64,000 nucleotides of DNA from Bradyrhizobium sp. CSS354 (GTDB lineage: Bacteria > Pseudomonadota > Alphaproteobacteria > Rhizobiales > Xanthobacteraceae). The notes beneath the pieces were generated by a model. That model saw nothing but the letters and a program-made list of their open reading frames with translations. It had not been told where the DNA came from and did no database searches. The position numbers were made by a program, and so were the translations under genes. The stretch spans positions 1-64,000 of the forward strand of contig NZ_JAACFU010000011.1 of NCBI RefSeq assembly GCF_029051725.1, in the 5' to 3' direction. Of the stretch, positions 55,130 to 62,835 are shown piece by piece (within the stretch, counting starts at the first letter, position 1; each line of letters begins with the position of its first letter).

Positions 55130-55303
55130 TCAGAATGCACGCCGCGCTCGGACGAATGATGTAGCCTCTCCGGCTGTCGCGGAACGATAGTGCGAGTACA
55201 GCCGGCGGCGCTCGTTGCGTTTGCGCGATCGCCAGGCCCGGGTTGCGTAGCCTCCGCCGAAACCGGCAAAGAAGATCGAAGCCAAAACCGCAACTAGCAC
55301 CAT
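55130..55303 (-). CDS. Small single-pass membrane protein with basic tail
   Basis: A 57-residue protein from ATG 55303, nine bases after a GGAAAG site. One helix (1-20, MVLVAVLASIFFAGFGGGYA) is followed by an Arg-rich tail (TRAWRSRKRNERRR). The 'GYxTRxxxSR(R/K)' pattern after the helix recurs in the product at 56105-56329, indicating two members of one family of short membrane peptides. Confidence 0.5.
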   Translation of the reverse strand: MVLVAVLASIFFAGFGGGYATRAWRSRKRNERRRLYSHYRSATAGEATSFVRARRAF

Positions 55304-55451
55304 TGGGCAATCTTTCCATATGCAAGACGTTTCCAACTTCTAGCATTGTGGTCGCGCAGTTGTGTCGACATCGTGATAAGTGTCGCTGATTTTCTCATCT
55401 CGGCGATAATATCTTGGGCAGCACAGTGCTTAGAAACTGATCGCGCGCACT

Positions 55452-55607
55452 TCAACCGAAGCACCATAGAGACAGCCTCACGAGCAACAGCGTGATGAAA
55501 TACAGCCAGCCTGCCATCGCGATCATCGCAAGGCTGAAAAATCCGACCTCGAACATACGGTCTCGAAGCCTTGCGAACGACGATATTGTCTGTGTTTCTT
55601 GTAGCAT
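55452..55607 (-). CDS. Small membrane peptide
   Basis: A 51-residue frame from ATG 55607 with one or two closely spaced helices (about 21-49: VGFFSLAMIAMAGWLYFITLLLVRLSL). No strong ribosome binding site. The frame is open further upstream, but that part is not protein-like. Plausible as one of several tiny membrane proteins in this stretch; not certain. Confidence 0.4.
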   Translation of the reverse strand: MLQETQTISSFARLRDRMFEVGFFSLAMIAMAGWLYFITLLLVRLSLWCFG

Positions 55608-56104
55608 GTCGGTGCTTGCACTCTCCAGTCTCAAGCATATCAAATTGAATTCGGCGATCTCATGACACGAAAGACACGAAGCAAGAATCTCGGTGTGAAT
55701 GCGACCTTCCCGAACGATCTTAGACGAGTCGTGTTTAGCCCTGCGCGCAACGAGGTTCCGAAGATACACACTCCAGAAAACCACGCTGCGGAGAAATCCT
55801 TCAAAGCCACCGACTTCATTCGATCAACGCGCCTCTCCTCGCCACGAAGCAAGTTGGCCTTTGCTCAACCCAGATTTCTAACGAGAGAGCAGACGGGGCG
55901 GTTTTACGCGAACCGGAGGCGGCGCCGTCCCGCGAACATGGATCCACTTGCGCCTCCATCACGTTGTTGAACAGTGGAGAGCCCCCTCCTATCGGCTGGC
56001 TCTCTTTGTGGCGAAAAACGTCACAAGGATTCCGCGAAATTGCCTTATCTCGGCTGACCCGCGTGCGTACAATGGTCGGTAACTCGTTCACGGGGTTTCC
56101 CTCA
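55608..56104. other. Region without a supported gene
   Basis: Several open frames cross this 497-base stretch on both strands, but none has both a ribosome binding site and protein-like composition. It separates the leftward and rightward small membrane protein genes and probably holds promoters. Confidence 0.35.
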
Positions 56105-56329
56105 ATGCTGGGTCTTCTGCTCTTATTTCTGATTGCGATGACCTCATTTGCGGCGGGGTACGTCACCCGTTCAGCGATCTCGCGGCGGCGGCGAGCGAAC
56201 TATCTCAAGTTGGAACCTTACGTTCGGCCGTCACGACCATCGAAGCCTCCGTCGTTTTTGGTGCGTTCAGACAATCGCAACTCTCCACCGCTCCAAAGAC
56301 TTGCGTCCGGTGGTCGTCGCGGCAGCTGA
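56105..56329 (+). CDS. Small single-pass membrane protein with basic tail
   Basis: A 74-residue protein from ATG 56105 (56072 is an alternative start). One helix (1-18) leads into 'GYVTRSAISRRRRANY' and a Pro/Ser/Arg-rich tail. It is a relative of the 55130-55303 product, on the opposite strand. Such peptides may sit in the inner membrane with a positively charged cytoplasmic end. Function unknown. Confidence 0.5.
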   Translation: MLGLLLLFLIAMTSFAAGYVTRSAISRRRRANYLKLEPYVRPSRPSKPPSFLVRSDNRNSPPLQRLASGGRRGS

Positions 56330-56608
56330 GTTGGTGGCTGTTTGCATTGAGCGCTTCAACGCGTAGGCTGGTGGGCTTTATTGTCGTTCGTTTCGCTGGG
56401 ATATTCTGGGATTGCGCATTCCGGCGGCCGTTGCCAGGCGGGCACCAAGCATGATCCCTCATTTCTACTTGCTCAATCAACCGTAGCTTTGTTCACCGCA
56501 GTCGCGCTCTCAGCGCCGTGGTGCCCCTCCACAACAGGCCCAGGTATGGTTTGGCATCGCCGCGCTCTGGGTTCATAGTGGTGGCGCATCAACCAGATGG
56601 AAAACTCA

Positions 56609-56878
56609 ATGAACCGTTTCGCAGTGCTTCTGGCGGGGGCCGCGCTCCTCGGCACGTCCGCATCCGCTCATGCTCAGGGGACCTACTCAAACGGCAGTCG
56701 CAACGGATATGCCGGCAGCGCACCACGTTCGACGATCTCGACAACAACATCTGCAGTCTCGCCTTCCAGTCCCGCACCTACACCAAGAAATCTGGGGACG
56801 GGCCAAGGACGAACTGAAGGCGCTATGGGGCTCACACCGCAACTGCAACGCGAACTTGGGATCGGGCGGCAACAATGA
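56609..56878 (+). CDS. Small secreted Ser/Thr-rich protein
   Basis: An 89-residue protein from ATG 56609 (56597 also possible). The signal peptide ends in Ala-His-Ala about residue 22. The mature part is Ser/Thr/Gly/Pro-rich and closes with MGLTPQLQRELGIGRQQ, which could be a short helix. It resembles the protein at 865-1107 in general style: exported, low complexity, no cysteines. Confidence 0.5.
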   Translation: MNRFAVLLAGAALLGTSASAHAQGTYSNGSRNGYAGSAPRSTISTTTSAVSPSSPAPTPRNLGTGQGRTEGAMGLTPQLQRELGIGRQQ

Positions 56879-57347
56879 GTCGCCGCTGGGCAGTGCCGGG
56901 CAATTAGACCCGGTCCATTCTGCAGGCTGCGATGGCGTAACCGACATGCTTGGCTTTGTAGGCGAAGAACCTGTGCCCCGTCGCGTTTATGCCGTCACGA
57001 CTTAGTCGTGATCAAGCGACCAATGGTGGACTGATCGCTTGGCCATCAGGCTTCCGGGTTCGTGCAGCCGACGCACGTTGCTGTGCATCAGCCTCGATGT
57101 ATTTACAAAGGATGCTTGCCGCAGCTCTGCTGAACGAAACCTCCGTGCTCATACGGGTCCCCGATTTGTCCCGGTAAGGTTGAGCGGTTAGCTTAATCCG
57201 CGTTGTTTGTTGCGAACTCTCACCGATCGCTTATCCCATCGTCGCACCGGGCTCCCCCAAGCTCGGCCCCACCCAAGCAAAGCCGTCGAGCGATATGGGT
57301 CCGCTTGGCGGCTTTGTCTTTGTCGCGACGAGAGGATGATTTCGGTT
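56879..57347. other. Intergenic region with two hairpins
   Basis: This 469-base stretch contains no convincing gene. Near its left part there is a perfect 7-bp stem with a 3-base loop (56995-57011), followed at once by a second 7-bp stem whose arms start at 57013. They may terminate transcription from 56609 or mark a small RNA; no T-run follows. Confidence 0.35.
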
Positions 57348-57521
57348 ATGGCGCGCAAGCCCTGGTCGTTCAAGGAAGACCGCCGGCTGATGGAGTTGGC
57401 CAAGTCTTCGGCTTCATTGGAGGAGGCGGCGAAACAGCTCGGACGCTCGCCCGATGCGATCAAGCGCATGGCCTTGCGCCTTGGTCTTTCGCTGAAACCA
57501 AAGACAGGTAAGAAGGGCTAG
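57348..57521 (+). CDS. Small helix-turn-helix protein
   Basis: A 57-residue basic protein from ATG 57348, with an AGAGGA element about ten bases upstream. The sequence WSFKEDRRLMELAKSSASLEEAAKQLGRSPDAIKRMALRLG has the three-helix SANT/Myb-like or sigma-type pattern, with the recognition helix near SPDAIKRMALRL. It should bind DNA or act as a small regulator. Target unknown. Confidence 0.62.
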   Translation: MARKPWSFKEDRRLMELAKSSASLEEAAKQLGRSPDAIKRMALRLGLSLKPKTGKKG

Positions 57522-57630
57522 AGCGAAAGCGTTGCGTCGAGCGCGCAGCGTTCCATCTCCGCTCGGGCGCAGCTCAACCGCGCGACGAGCGACCAACGAT
57601 CTCTCGATGACTGCGAGGCCGCCAAACCGG

Positions 57631-58176
57631 CTAGAGGACCAGAAGCCCTCTCGCAGATGCCTGAGCCAGCACCCCCAAATGGGTCTGCTCGCCGAATTCG
57701 CCCGACAGGATGAGGCTGCGAAGTTCATCCGGCGAAGCGGAGCTGACCTCGACACCTGGCTCTTCCACAAATCCGGGCGCGCGACCGCCGGTTCTGACGA
57801 AGAACGAATGAGTCGTATTGCTGATCCGGCTGGAGCAGGTCGCGCATCTGCCGATGAGCTCGACGCTCATCGTGGGATAGCCAGTCTCCTCCAGGAGTTC
57901 GCGCGTGGCGGTTTCCGGCGGGTCTTCGTTAGGATCCACCACGCCCGCTGGCATTTCCAGCGAGAAGCGCTCGATCGCCGGACGATACTGACGCACCAGG
58001 AGAACGCGCGAGTCCGGCGTCATCGCCAGAATGACTACATAGTCAGGTTGCGCAACTGCATAATAGGTTTCAACGGCAGACTCCGCGGAGAACCTCACAT
58101 CCCGGGCCACGACCTCGAGCCAGGGGGAGACCACCATATGCTCGGTCTTTAGGATCGTCGGCAATTCCCGGACCAT
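57631..58176 (-). CDS. Nudix hydrolase (ADP-ribose pyrophosphatase-like)
   Basis: A 181-residue Nudix enzyme from ATG 58176, nine bases after an AAGGAG site. The complete Nudix box spans Gly-78 to Tyr-100, with Glu-84, Arg-92, Glu-93, Glu-96 and Glu-97 in the right places for metal-dependent pyrophosphate hydrolysis. The preceding VRQYRPAIERFSLEMPAG segment is typical of the ADP-ribose/GDP-mannose pyrophosphatase branch. A house-cleaning role on nucleotide sugars is likely; the exact substrate is open. Confidence 0.88.
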   Translation of the reverse strand: MVRELPTILKTEHMVVSPWLEVVARDVRFSAESAVETYYAVAQPDYVVILAMTPDSRVLLVRQYRPAIERFSLEMPAGVVDPNEDPPETATRELLEETGYPTMSVELIGRCATCSSRISNTTHSFFVRTGGRAPGFVEEPGVEVSSASPDELRSLILSGEFGEQTHLGVLAQASARGLLVL

Positions 58177-58350
58177 CAGACAATTCTCCTTCGTTGAACC
58201 TTGCTGGTAAACCATATGGCCTTGCAGGAATGAGGCCGCTGGCGCGGGAGGCCTGAATTCCAGCGGCTGAATTAGGCGCTTTAGCCCTATTCGCCAGGGA
58301 ACCGAACGCGCAAATTTGCGTTGATCTCAACTTCATCGCGAGGTCTGGCC

Positions 58351-58521
58351 GTGGCACATCTAGCCATTTCCGTCATCCTGGTCTGGTTGGCTATCAATAT
58401 CGCCTTCGTGGTCTTGCGTTTGCGAGCCACCCGGCCACAGCATGGTGGCAGCACCCGGCAGGCTCCCATTGCGCCCTACAATCCCGCACCCGCTTCCCTC
58501 CGCCATCGAATGGGCCGCTAG
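58351..58521 (+). CDS. Small membrane protein
   Basis: A 56-residue frame from GTG 58351, about six bases after a GAGGT site (TTG 58321 would add ten residues). A helix at about 3-22 (HLAISVILVWLAINIAFVVL) is followed by a Pro/Ala-rich basic tail. Probably a single-pass inner-membrane peptide. No known family. Confidence 0.45.
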   Translation: MAHLAISVILVWLAINIAFVVLRLRATRPQHGGSTRQAPIAPYNPAPASLRHRMGR

Positions 58522-58648
58522 AACTTGAGAGCGGAGAAGTAAGGGTCTCCGCCCCCACTGCCGTTCCCGAGATTCAACGAGTTGGTCAGCCTTAACGATA
58601 CTCTCATCTTTCAACGCGGCTTGGCTCCCATCCCGCTATGGTCGTCCA

Positions 58649-59014
58649 ATGCGCCGCAACCACCTTATCGCAGCCGCAGGAATCTGCTTCGCGCTCATCG
58701 TCTATGCCACGCTTGCGAGACTGGCGGGAAGACCCGTGCTTTTCGGTCATCACGAGGCCTATTGGGTCGTCGTGATCGAGCGCTTCAGCGCCTACGGGTT
58801 GCTGGGATTTCTCTTATCCTTCCTGTTGCCCGGTCGGCTCACGCTCGCATGCTCCCTTGTCGTGGCCGTCGCAATGGGGCTCGAAATCCTGCAAGCAATG
58901 ACACCCGATCGTGATCCGGGTTTCCTGGACGTGCTGCAAAAAGCAGCAGGCGGGACCGTCGGGGTCCTCCTCGCTCAAACAATCCTGGCCTTCTTACCGA
59001 GACCGCCCGCCTGA
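58649..59014 (+). CDS. VanZ-like membrane protein
   Basis: A 121-residue protein with three or four helices and the loop 'QAMTPDRDPGFLDVLQKAAGGTVGVLLA', which matches the conserved D-x2-D-x3-N/K-G segment of VanZ-like proteins. Members are integral membrane proteins of poorly known function, linked to teicoplanin resistance in enterococci but widespread beside EPS genes in alphaproteobacteria. The start is ATG 58649. It converges on the broken CHRD gene. Confidence 0.7.
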   Translation: MRRNHLIAAAGICFALIVYATLARLAGRPVLFGHHEAYWVVVIERFSAYGLLGFLLSFLLPGRLTLACSLVVAVAMGLEILQAMTPDRDPGFLDVLQKAAGGTVGVLLAQTILAFLPRPPA

Positions 59015-59044
59015 GCAGCACGTCCGCATCGGAAGTTGCCGTCG

Positions 59045-59362
59045 TTATTTCATCATTTGCCCGCGTAGTTCACCGCCCGGGTTCGCGGCCGTATGAATGT
59101 TCGCGTACCATTTCCCGGCAAGCAGATCCGCGGCCTGAGCTTCAGTGAGCGTTGCGCTCCCCTGAATCGGGCTTTGCACCGTCTTGAACGGCAGCACGCT
59201 GCCGGCGTTCTTGCCGGGCTCCACGGCGCCATGGAAATGTGCCCCATGGCTGGCCCGGTCGAGCCGGCAAAGCTGACCGTACATGTCAGGGTTTTCGCTT
59301 CGGTATCGTTGGTCGCCTCGGCCTTGCCCGTTCCAGGCGAGTTGTTCGGAGCATGCGGGGGG
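59045..59362 (-). pseudogene. Frameshifted, N-terminally truncated CHRD-domain gene
   Basis: Two minus-strand frames each carry half of a CHRD domain. From about 59345 one frame reads NNSPGTGKAEAT then SFAGSTGPA. Near 59240 the match switches to a second frame with HGAHFHGAVEPGKNAG and AADLLAGKWYANIHTAANPGGE down to the stop at 59045. A one- or two-base indel separates them. The signal peptide and first strands are missing because the upstream gene ends right there. Intact CHRD proteins are exported; function unclear. Confidence 0.72.
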
Positions 59363-59647
59363 CTAAGCCGAGCGGCGCCGGCCCTGGAACCGGTTCGGCG
59401 TCAGGAGTTCTGCCATCTGGCGATGGGTGGCCTGGAGCGCCTCGATGGCGCCGTCCAGATCAAAACCGGCGTCCCGGACAGATGCGAAAAATTTAGCCGT
59501 CAGCGCCAAATCGAGCTTAACGCGGGTTGCGCCATCGCGGCTTTTCCGGCGGTCAAGTGACAAATGGATCGCCCGCATTCTGGCCTCGGCAGGCGTGCAG
59601 CCACTAAGCCCCGCGAGTTCGTCATAAGTCATCCAGATCTGTGCCAT
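59363..59647 (-). CDS. Small conserved-looking protein with HTH-like start
   Basis: A 94-residue protein from ATG 59647 with a clear AAGGAGTG site. The N-terminus (MTYDELAGLSGCTPAEARMRAIHLSLDRRKSRDG) looks like a DNA-binding or adaptor helix-turn-helix of the type that reads 'sensitive to context'. The C-terminal half is helical. Downstream the CHRD remnant is read in the same direction. No family name offered. Confidence 0.6.
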   Translation of the reverse strand: MAQIWMTYDELAGLSGCTPAEARMRAIHLSLDRRKSRDGATRVKLDLALTAKFFASVRDAGFDLDGAIEALQATHRQMAELLTPNRFQGRRRSA

Positions 59648-59856
59648 GTTTCCGTCACTCCTTTACTCGGCATCAGCTTATTTTTCCTGCTTAAAGCTTC
59701 GGTTGCCGCGATGTGCGCGCCCACCGTTTCGCGGTGATAGGGTCAATGCGAGCTAAACGAGGAAGGACAATCCTGCCGAGCCCCCGGTGGGTTGCATACA
59801 GCGAAGATCGATCTATGCTCCCCCGATCGATCAACTGTCGAACTGAGGCAATCACA

Positions 59857-60036
59857 TTGGGACAGATCACTTCGGAAGCCCTCTCCTTGCGTGATGTCGT
59901 GTCCCGTGGCGCCACTCGGCATGTCCCCGCCTTCGGCAGGCGTTTCGAATGGTTGACGCTTGCGGTGCTCGTGCCGTGTGCCGATTTGGTGCTGGCGGCG
60001 GCTGCATGGATGATCGTTGATTTCGCTTTGAGGTAA
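59857..60036 (+). CDS. Possible small membrane protein before galE
   Basis: From TTG 59857 the frame encodes 59 residues: a polar start (GQITSEALSLRDVVSRGATRH) and one long helix (about 33-55: LTLAVLVPCADLVLAAAAWMIV). The stop is six bases before galE, which suggests coupling. It could also be the amino-terminal relic of a sugar transferase, whose first helix looks similar. No ribosome binding site is evident. Confidence 0.35.
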   Translation: MGQITSEALSLRDVVSRGATRHVPAFGRRFEWLTLAVLVPCADLVLAAAAWMIVDFALR

Positions 60037-60042
60037 GCACAC

Positions 60043-61035
60043 ATGACCGACCGACCGACTGTCCTCGTTACGGGAGGCGCGGGCTATATCGGCTCGCATG
60101 CCAGCCGCGCACTGACCGCGGCCGGCTATCAGCCCGTCGTATATGACAATCTGTCGACAGGTCATCGCGGCTTCGTCGCCGGCCCGCTGGTAACGGGCGA
60201 TCTGGTCGACGGCGCCGCGCTGGCGCGCGCCTTCGCCGAGCACAAAATCACGGCGGTCATGCATTTCGCGGCGGCGAGCCTCGTCGGCGAATCCATGACC
60301 GACCCGCAAAAGTACTACATCAACAATGTGCAGGGCACGCTGTCGCTATTGCAGGCGATGCGCAATGCGGGTTGCCATCGTATCGTGTTCTCCTCGACCG
60401 GCGCTGTCTACGGCAATGCAGACTCCAAGGAACTGCCGGAAGACTTCCCCTGCGCGCCAATCAACCCCTATGGCGCATCGAAATGGATGATCGAGCGCAT
60501 GCTGGCCGATTACCGGTCGGCTTACGGCTTCGGCGCGTTCTGCCTGCGCTATTTCAACGCCAGCGGCGCCGATCCTGCCGGCGGCATCGGCGAATTGCGT
60601 GATAATGAAACTCATCTCATTCCGCGCGCCATGATGGCGTTACAGGGCCATGTCGATTTTGCCGTGTTCGGTGAGGACTACGACACGCCCGACGGCACCG
60701 CGATCCGCGACTACATCCATGTCACCGACCTCGCCGCGGCGCATGTCGCGGCGCTGAAACTGCTGGAACAAGGGCACGCCGGCGGCAGCTTCAATCTGGG
60801 CACCGGCTCCGGCTTTTCGGTGCGGGAAATCCTGACCGCCATCAGGCAGGAGACCGGGCGCGAGGTGCCCCACACCGTCAAACCGCGCCGCGCCGGCGAC
60901 CCCACCTATCTGGTCGCCGATCCCTCCGCAGCGCGAAAAGTGCTGAATTTCGTGCCGCGACATTCGGATCTGCCGACCGTGATCCGCACCGCCTGGGCCT
61001 GGCACCAGAGGGCTCATCCGCTTAAGCAGCCCTGA
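60043..61035 (+). CDS. galE: UDP-glucose 4-epimerase (ExoB-type)
   Basis: A 330-residue epimerase from ATG 60043. TGGAGYIGSHASRAL is at about 10-24, the SSTGAVYG catalytic stretch near 122 and the YGASK Tyr-Lys pair near 148. It is GC-rich and coded like the right-hand part of the window, unlike the two other galE-type genes (1638 and 10975), so it is probably the resident housekeeping ExoB. It supplies UDP-galactose to EPS and lipopolysaccharide. Confidence 0.92.
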   Translation: MTDRPTVLVTGGAGYIGSHASRALTAAGYQPVVYDNLSTGHRGFVAGPLVTGDLVDGAALARAFAEHKITAVMHFAAASLVGESMTDPQKYYINNVQGTLSLLQAMRNAGCHRIVFSSTGAVYGNADSKELPEDFPCAPINPYGASKWMIERMLADYRSAYGFGAFCLRYFNASGADPAGGIGELRDNETHLIPRAMMALQGHVDFAVFGEDYDTPDGTAIRDYIHVTDLAAAHVAALKLLEQGHAGGSFNLGTGSGFSVREILTAIRQETGREVPHTVKPRRAGDPTYLVADPSAARKVLNFVPRHSDLPTVIRTAWAWHQRAHPLKQP

Positions 61036-61074
61036 CAACATCGTCGAAGTCGATCAGGCGGGATAAGACTGGCC

Positions 61075-61533
61075 TTATGGTCTATTCCGTTCTGACCCGA
61101 GCGATCCCGGCGCAAACGGATGGCGCGATCGCGAACGGCCGTCGAGCCCCTTCGGCAGCTTGTCGGCATTGAGCTTCACGACCGCACCTCTGGCGTCAAC
61201 GGCCGGCGCCTCGTCCCGGCTGTAGATGAGCGTCGCCTCGAAGGTCACATCGGGCGCCTGCTCGGCCGTCCCGGAACAAGTCGCCATCGCGCCGCTGCAC
61301 ACGCCCGAGAGCTTGACCTCGACTTCATCGAGCCCGAACACAGTCGGCGGCCCCTCGGCATGTCGCCGCGTGGTCAGAACCGCCGTGAAGCGCTGCTCGT
61401 CGATTCGGTAAGAGCCGCCATACGTGAAGAAGCTGTCGCTGCCGGAGATTCGTCCCTCCGCCAGATGCACGACGCCCGTGCCCTGACCGCGCGGGGTCCT
61501 GAACCAGGCAGCATATTTGCCGTCTCTCAGCAT
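61075..61533 (-). CDS. GrlR-like protein
   Basis: A 152-residue protein from ATG 61533. The first half (DGKYAAWFRTPRGQGTGVVHLAEGRISGSDSFFTYGGSYRID) forms the beta-rich fold seen in GrlR-type proteins, common in Bradyrhizobium; the second half has FGLDEVEVKLSG and ATCSGTAEQAPDVTFEATL. GrlR in enteric pathogens is a negative regulator that binds a partner protein, but here no partner is evident, and the C-terminal 25 residues look disordered. Converges on galE. Confidence 0.62.
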   Translation of the reverse strand: MLRDGKYAAWFRTPRGQGTGVVHLAEGRISGSDSFFTYGGSYRIDEQRFTAVLTTRRHAEGPPTVFGLDEVEVKLSGVCSGAMATCSGTAEQAPDVTFEATLIYSRDEAPAVDARGAVVKLNADKLPKGLDGRSRSRHPFAPGSLGSERNRP

Positions 61534-61735
61534 GAAAACATCCACCGTAAAAACTCAAACGTATTTGCAACCAACACTAGGGCGCGACAATGATCCGCGC
61601 GGAGAGCATTCCGCCACGGTTAACGCCCAGCAAAGCGAGCCAGTCAAATTGCTGCCGACGCGCAGCGACGCGGGCGAGCGCACGCTCCCCCGCGCAGCGG
61701 GCAAGAAAGCTGGACCTCGTTGCATACCGCGCTAA

Positions 61736-61958
61736 AAAGATCGGCTTGCCGACCTCGTTTGGCAGCTTGCATATAACCGCTATCAACTCAGCCAGTTCGT
61801 GACAGCTAGCCTTCCTGTCGCGCTGGGAGGAAGTGGTCGAGATTGCAGCCGGTCAGCAGGCGACGCCATATCAGAAGACCGAGGCTACGCTCCCGCCCAT
61901 TGTGGATATAGAGAGTGCAGCGGAGGGCCACCCGGTCGAGGCCGTCCCAGCCGAATGA
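61736..61958 (+). pseudogene. Short decayed coding remnant
   Basis: Two neighbouring plus-strand frames look coding but are out of phase. One has DRLADLVWQLAYNRYQLSQF (61739-61798). The next, 61803-61958, has FLSRWEEVVEIAAGQQATPYQK and ends ESAAEGHPVEAVPAE before a stop. Neither has a start codon, and an in-frame stop separates each from upstream sequence. I do not recognise the parent gene. The rest of 61534-62145 holds nothing I can assign. Confidence 0.3.
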
Positions 61959-62145
61959 AATTATCCATCCGGCCAACAGCTTCCCGGCGCACTGTTTTCT
62001 CCGGTCGCTGATTTGAACCTCTTCCTGATAGAGTGCACCAATATCTGAGAGTGATTCCGGTCACACTTGCCTGGGCGTTTCGCTGCTAAGCATCGGGGCT
62101 GGACGGGGACCGGGCAAGTATCGGTCGAATTGGATGAGAATTCCC

Positions 62146-62817
62146 ATGAAAAGCCTGATCGGCGCTGTTGTCGGCGCGTGCTGTCTTGCTGCCCCGGCTT
62201 TGGCGGAGAGCCCGGCCGCCATCGTCGAGGACGTGCAAGGCAAGGTCGACGGCGTCGCGTTCATGGATTATGTGGCGCCGGGCAAGATCATCAAGCTGGG
62301 GCCCAAGGCAACCATTACGCTCAGCTATCTCAAATCGTGCCAGCGCGAGACCATCAGCGAAGGCGTCGTCATGGTCGGCACCGAGCAGAGCACCGTGCAG
62401 CTCGGCGAGGTCAAGCGGGAAAAGGTGCCCTGCGATACCAACGCGGCAAAACTGTCGGAGCGCGAGGCGAACCAGAGTGCCGCGACGACCTTCCGCACCA
62501 TGCGGTCGGACGCCAAGGGTGGCGCTCCGGCCAAGCTGCCGACGCTCTACGGAGTCGCACCGTTGGTGCAGGCCAAGAGCGGCAGCACCCTGGTGATCGA
62601 ACGCACCGATGGCAAGGAGCCCACGATCAGCGTGCCGCTCAAGAGCGAGACCATGGTCGGAGGCAAGTTCTATGACTTCGCCAAGGCCGGAAAGTCGCTG
62701 ACGCCGGGCGGCAGCTATCTCGCCATCCTCGGCACCAAGCGTTACGCCTTCCAGGTCGATCCCAGCGCCACGTCGTCGCCGACGCCGATCGTCGGACGCC
62801 TGCTGCGGCTCGAATAG
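62146..62817 (+). CDS. Exported FecR-like protein
   Basis: A 223-residue protein starting at ATG 62146 with a signal peptide (1-20, cut after Ala-Leu-Ala). The N-terminal domain has the FecR-like beta pattern (AIVEDVQGKVDGVAF ... VAPGKIIKLGPKATITLSYL), with two cysteines (residues near 62 and 87) that may pair. It precedes by 18 bases a CHASE2-domain gene. Such pairs are common in alphaproteobacteria, so it probably works with the CHASE2 sensor in the periplasm. Confidence 0.72.
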   Translation: MKSLIGAVVGACCLAAPALAESPAAIVEDVQGKVDGVAFMDYVAPGKIIKLGPKATITLSYLKSCQRETISEGVVMVGTEQSTVQLGEVKREKVPCDTNAAKLSEREANQSAATTFRTMRSDAKGGAPAKLPTLYGVAPLVQAKSGSTLVIERTDGKEPTISVPLKSETMVGGKFYDFAKAGKSLTPGGSYLAILGTKRYAFQVDPSATSSPTPIVGRLLRLE

Positions 62818-62835
62818 GCGGCTAGCGACGGGGCG

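Noticed and set aside
54292-55164. 290-codon plus-strand frame
   Set aside because: Covers the two minus-strand genes at 54084 and 54574 in antisense and lacks a ribosome binding site.
56995-57041. Two adjacent hairpins considered as a small RNA gene
   Set aside because: No promoter-like or terminator-like T-run accompanies them; noted only as hairpins.
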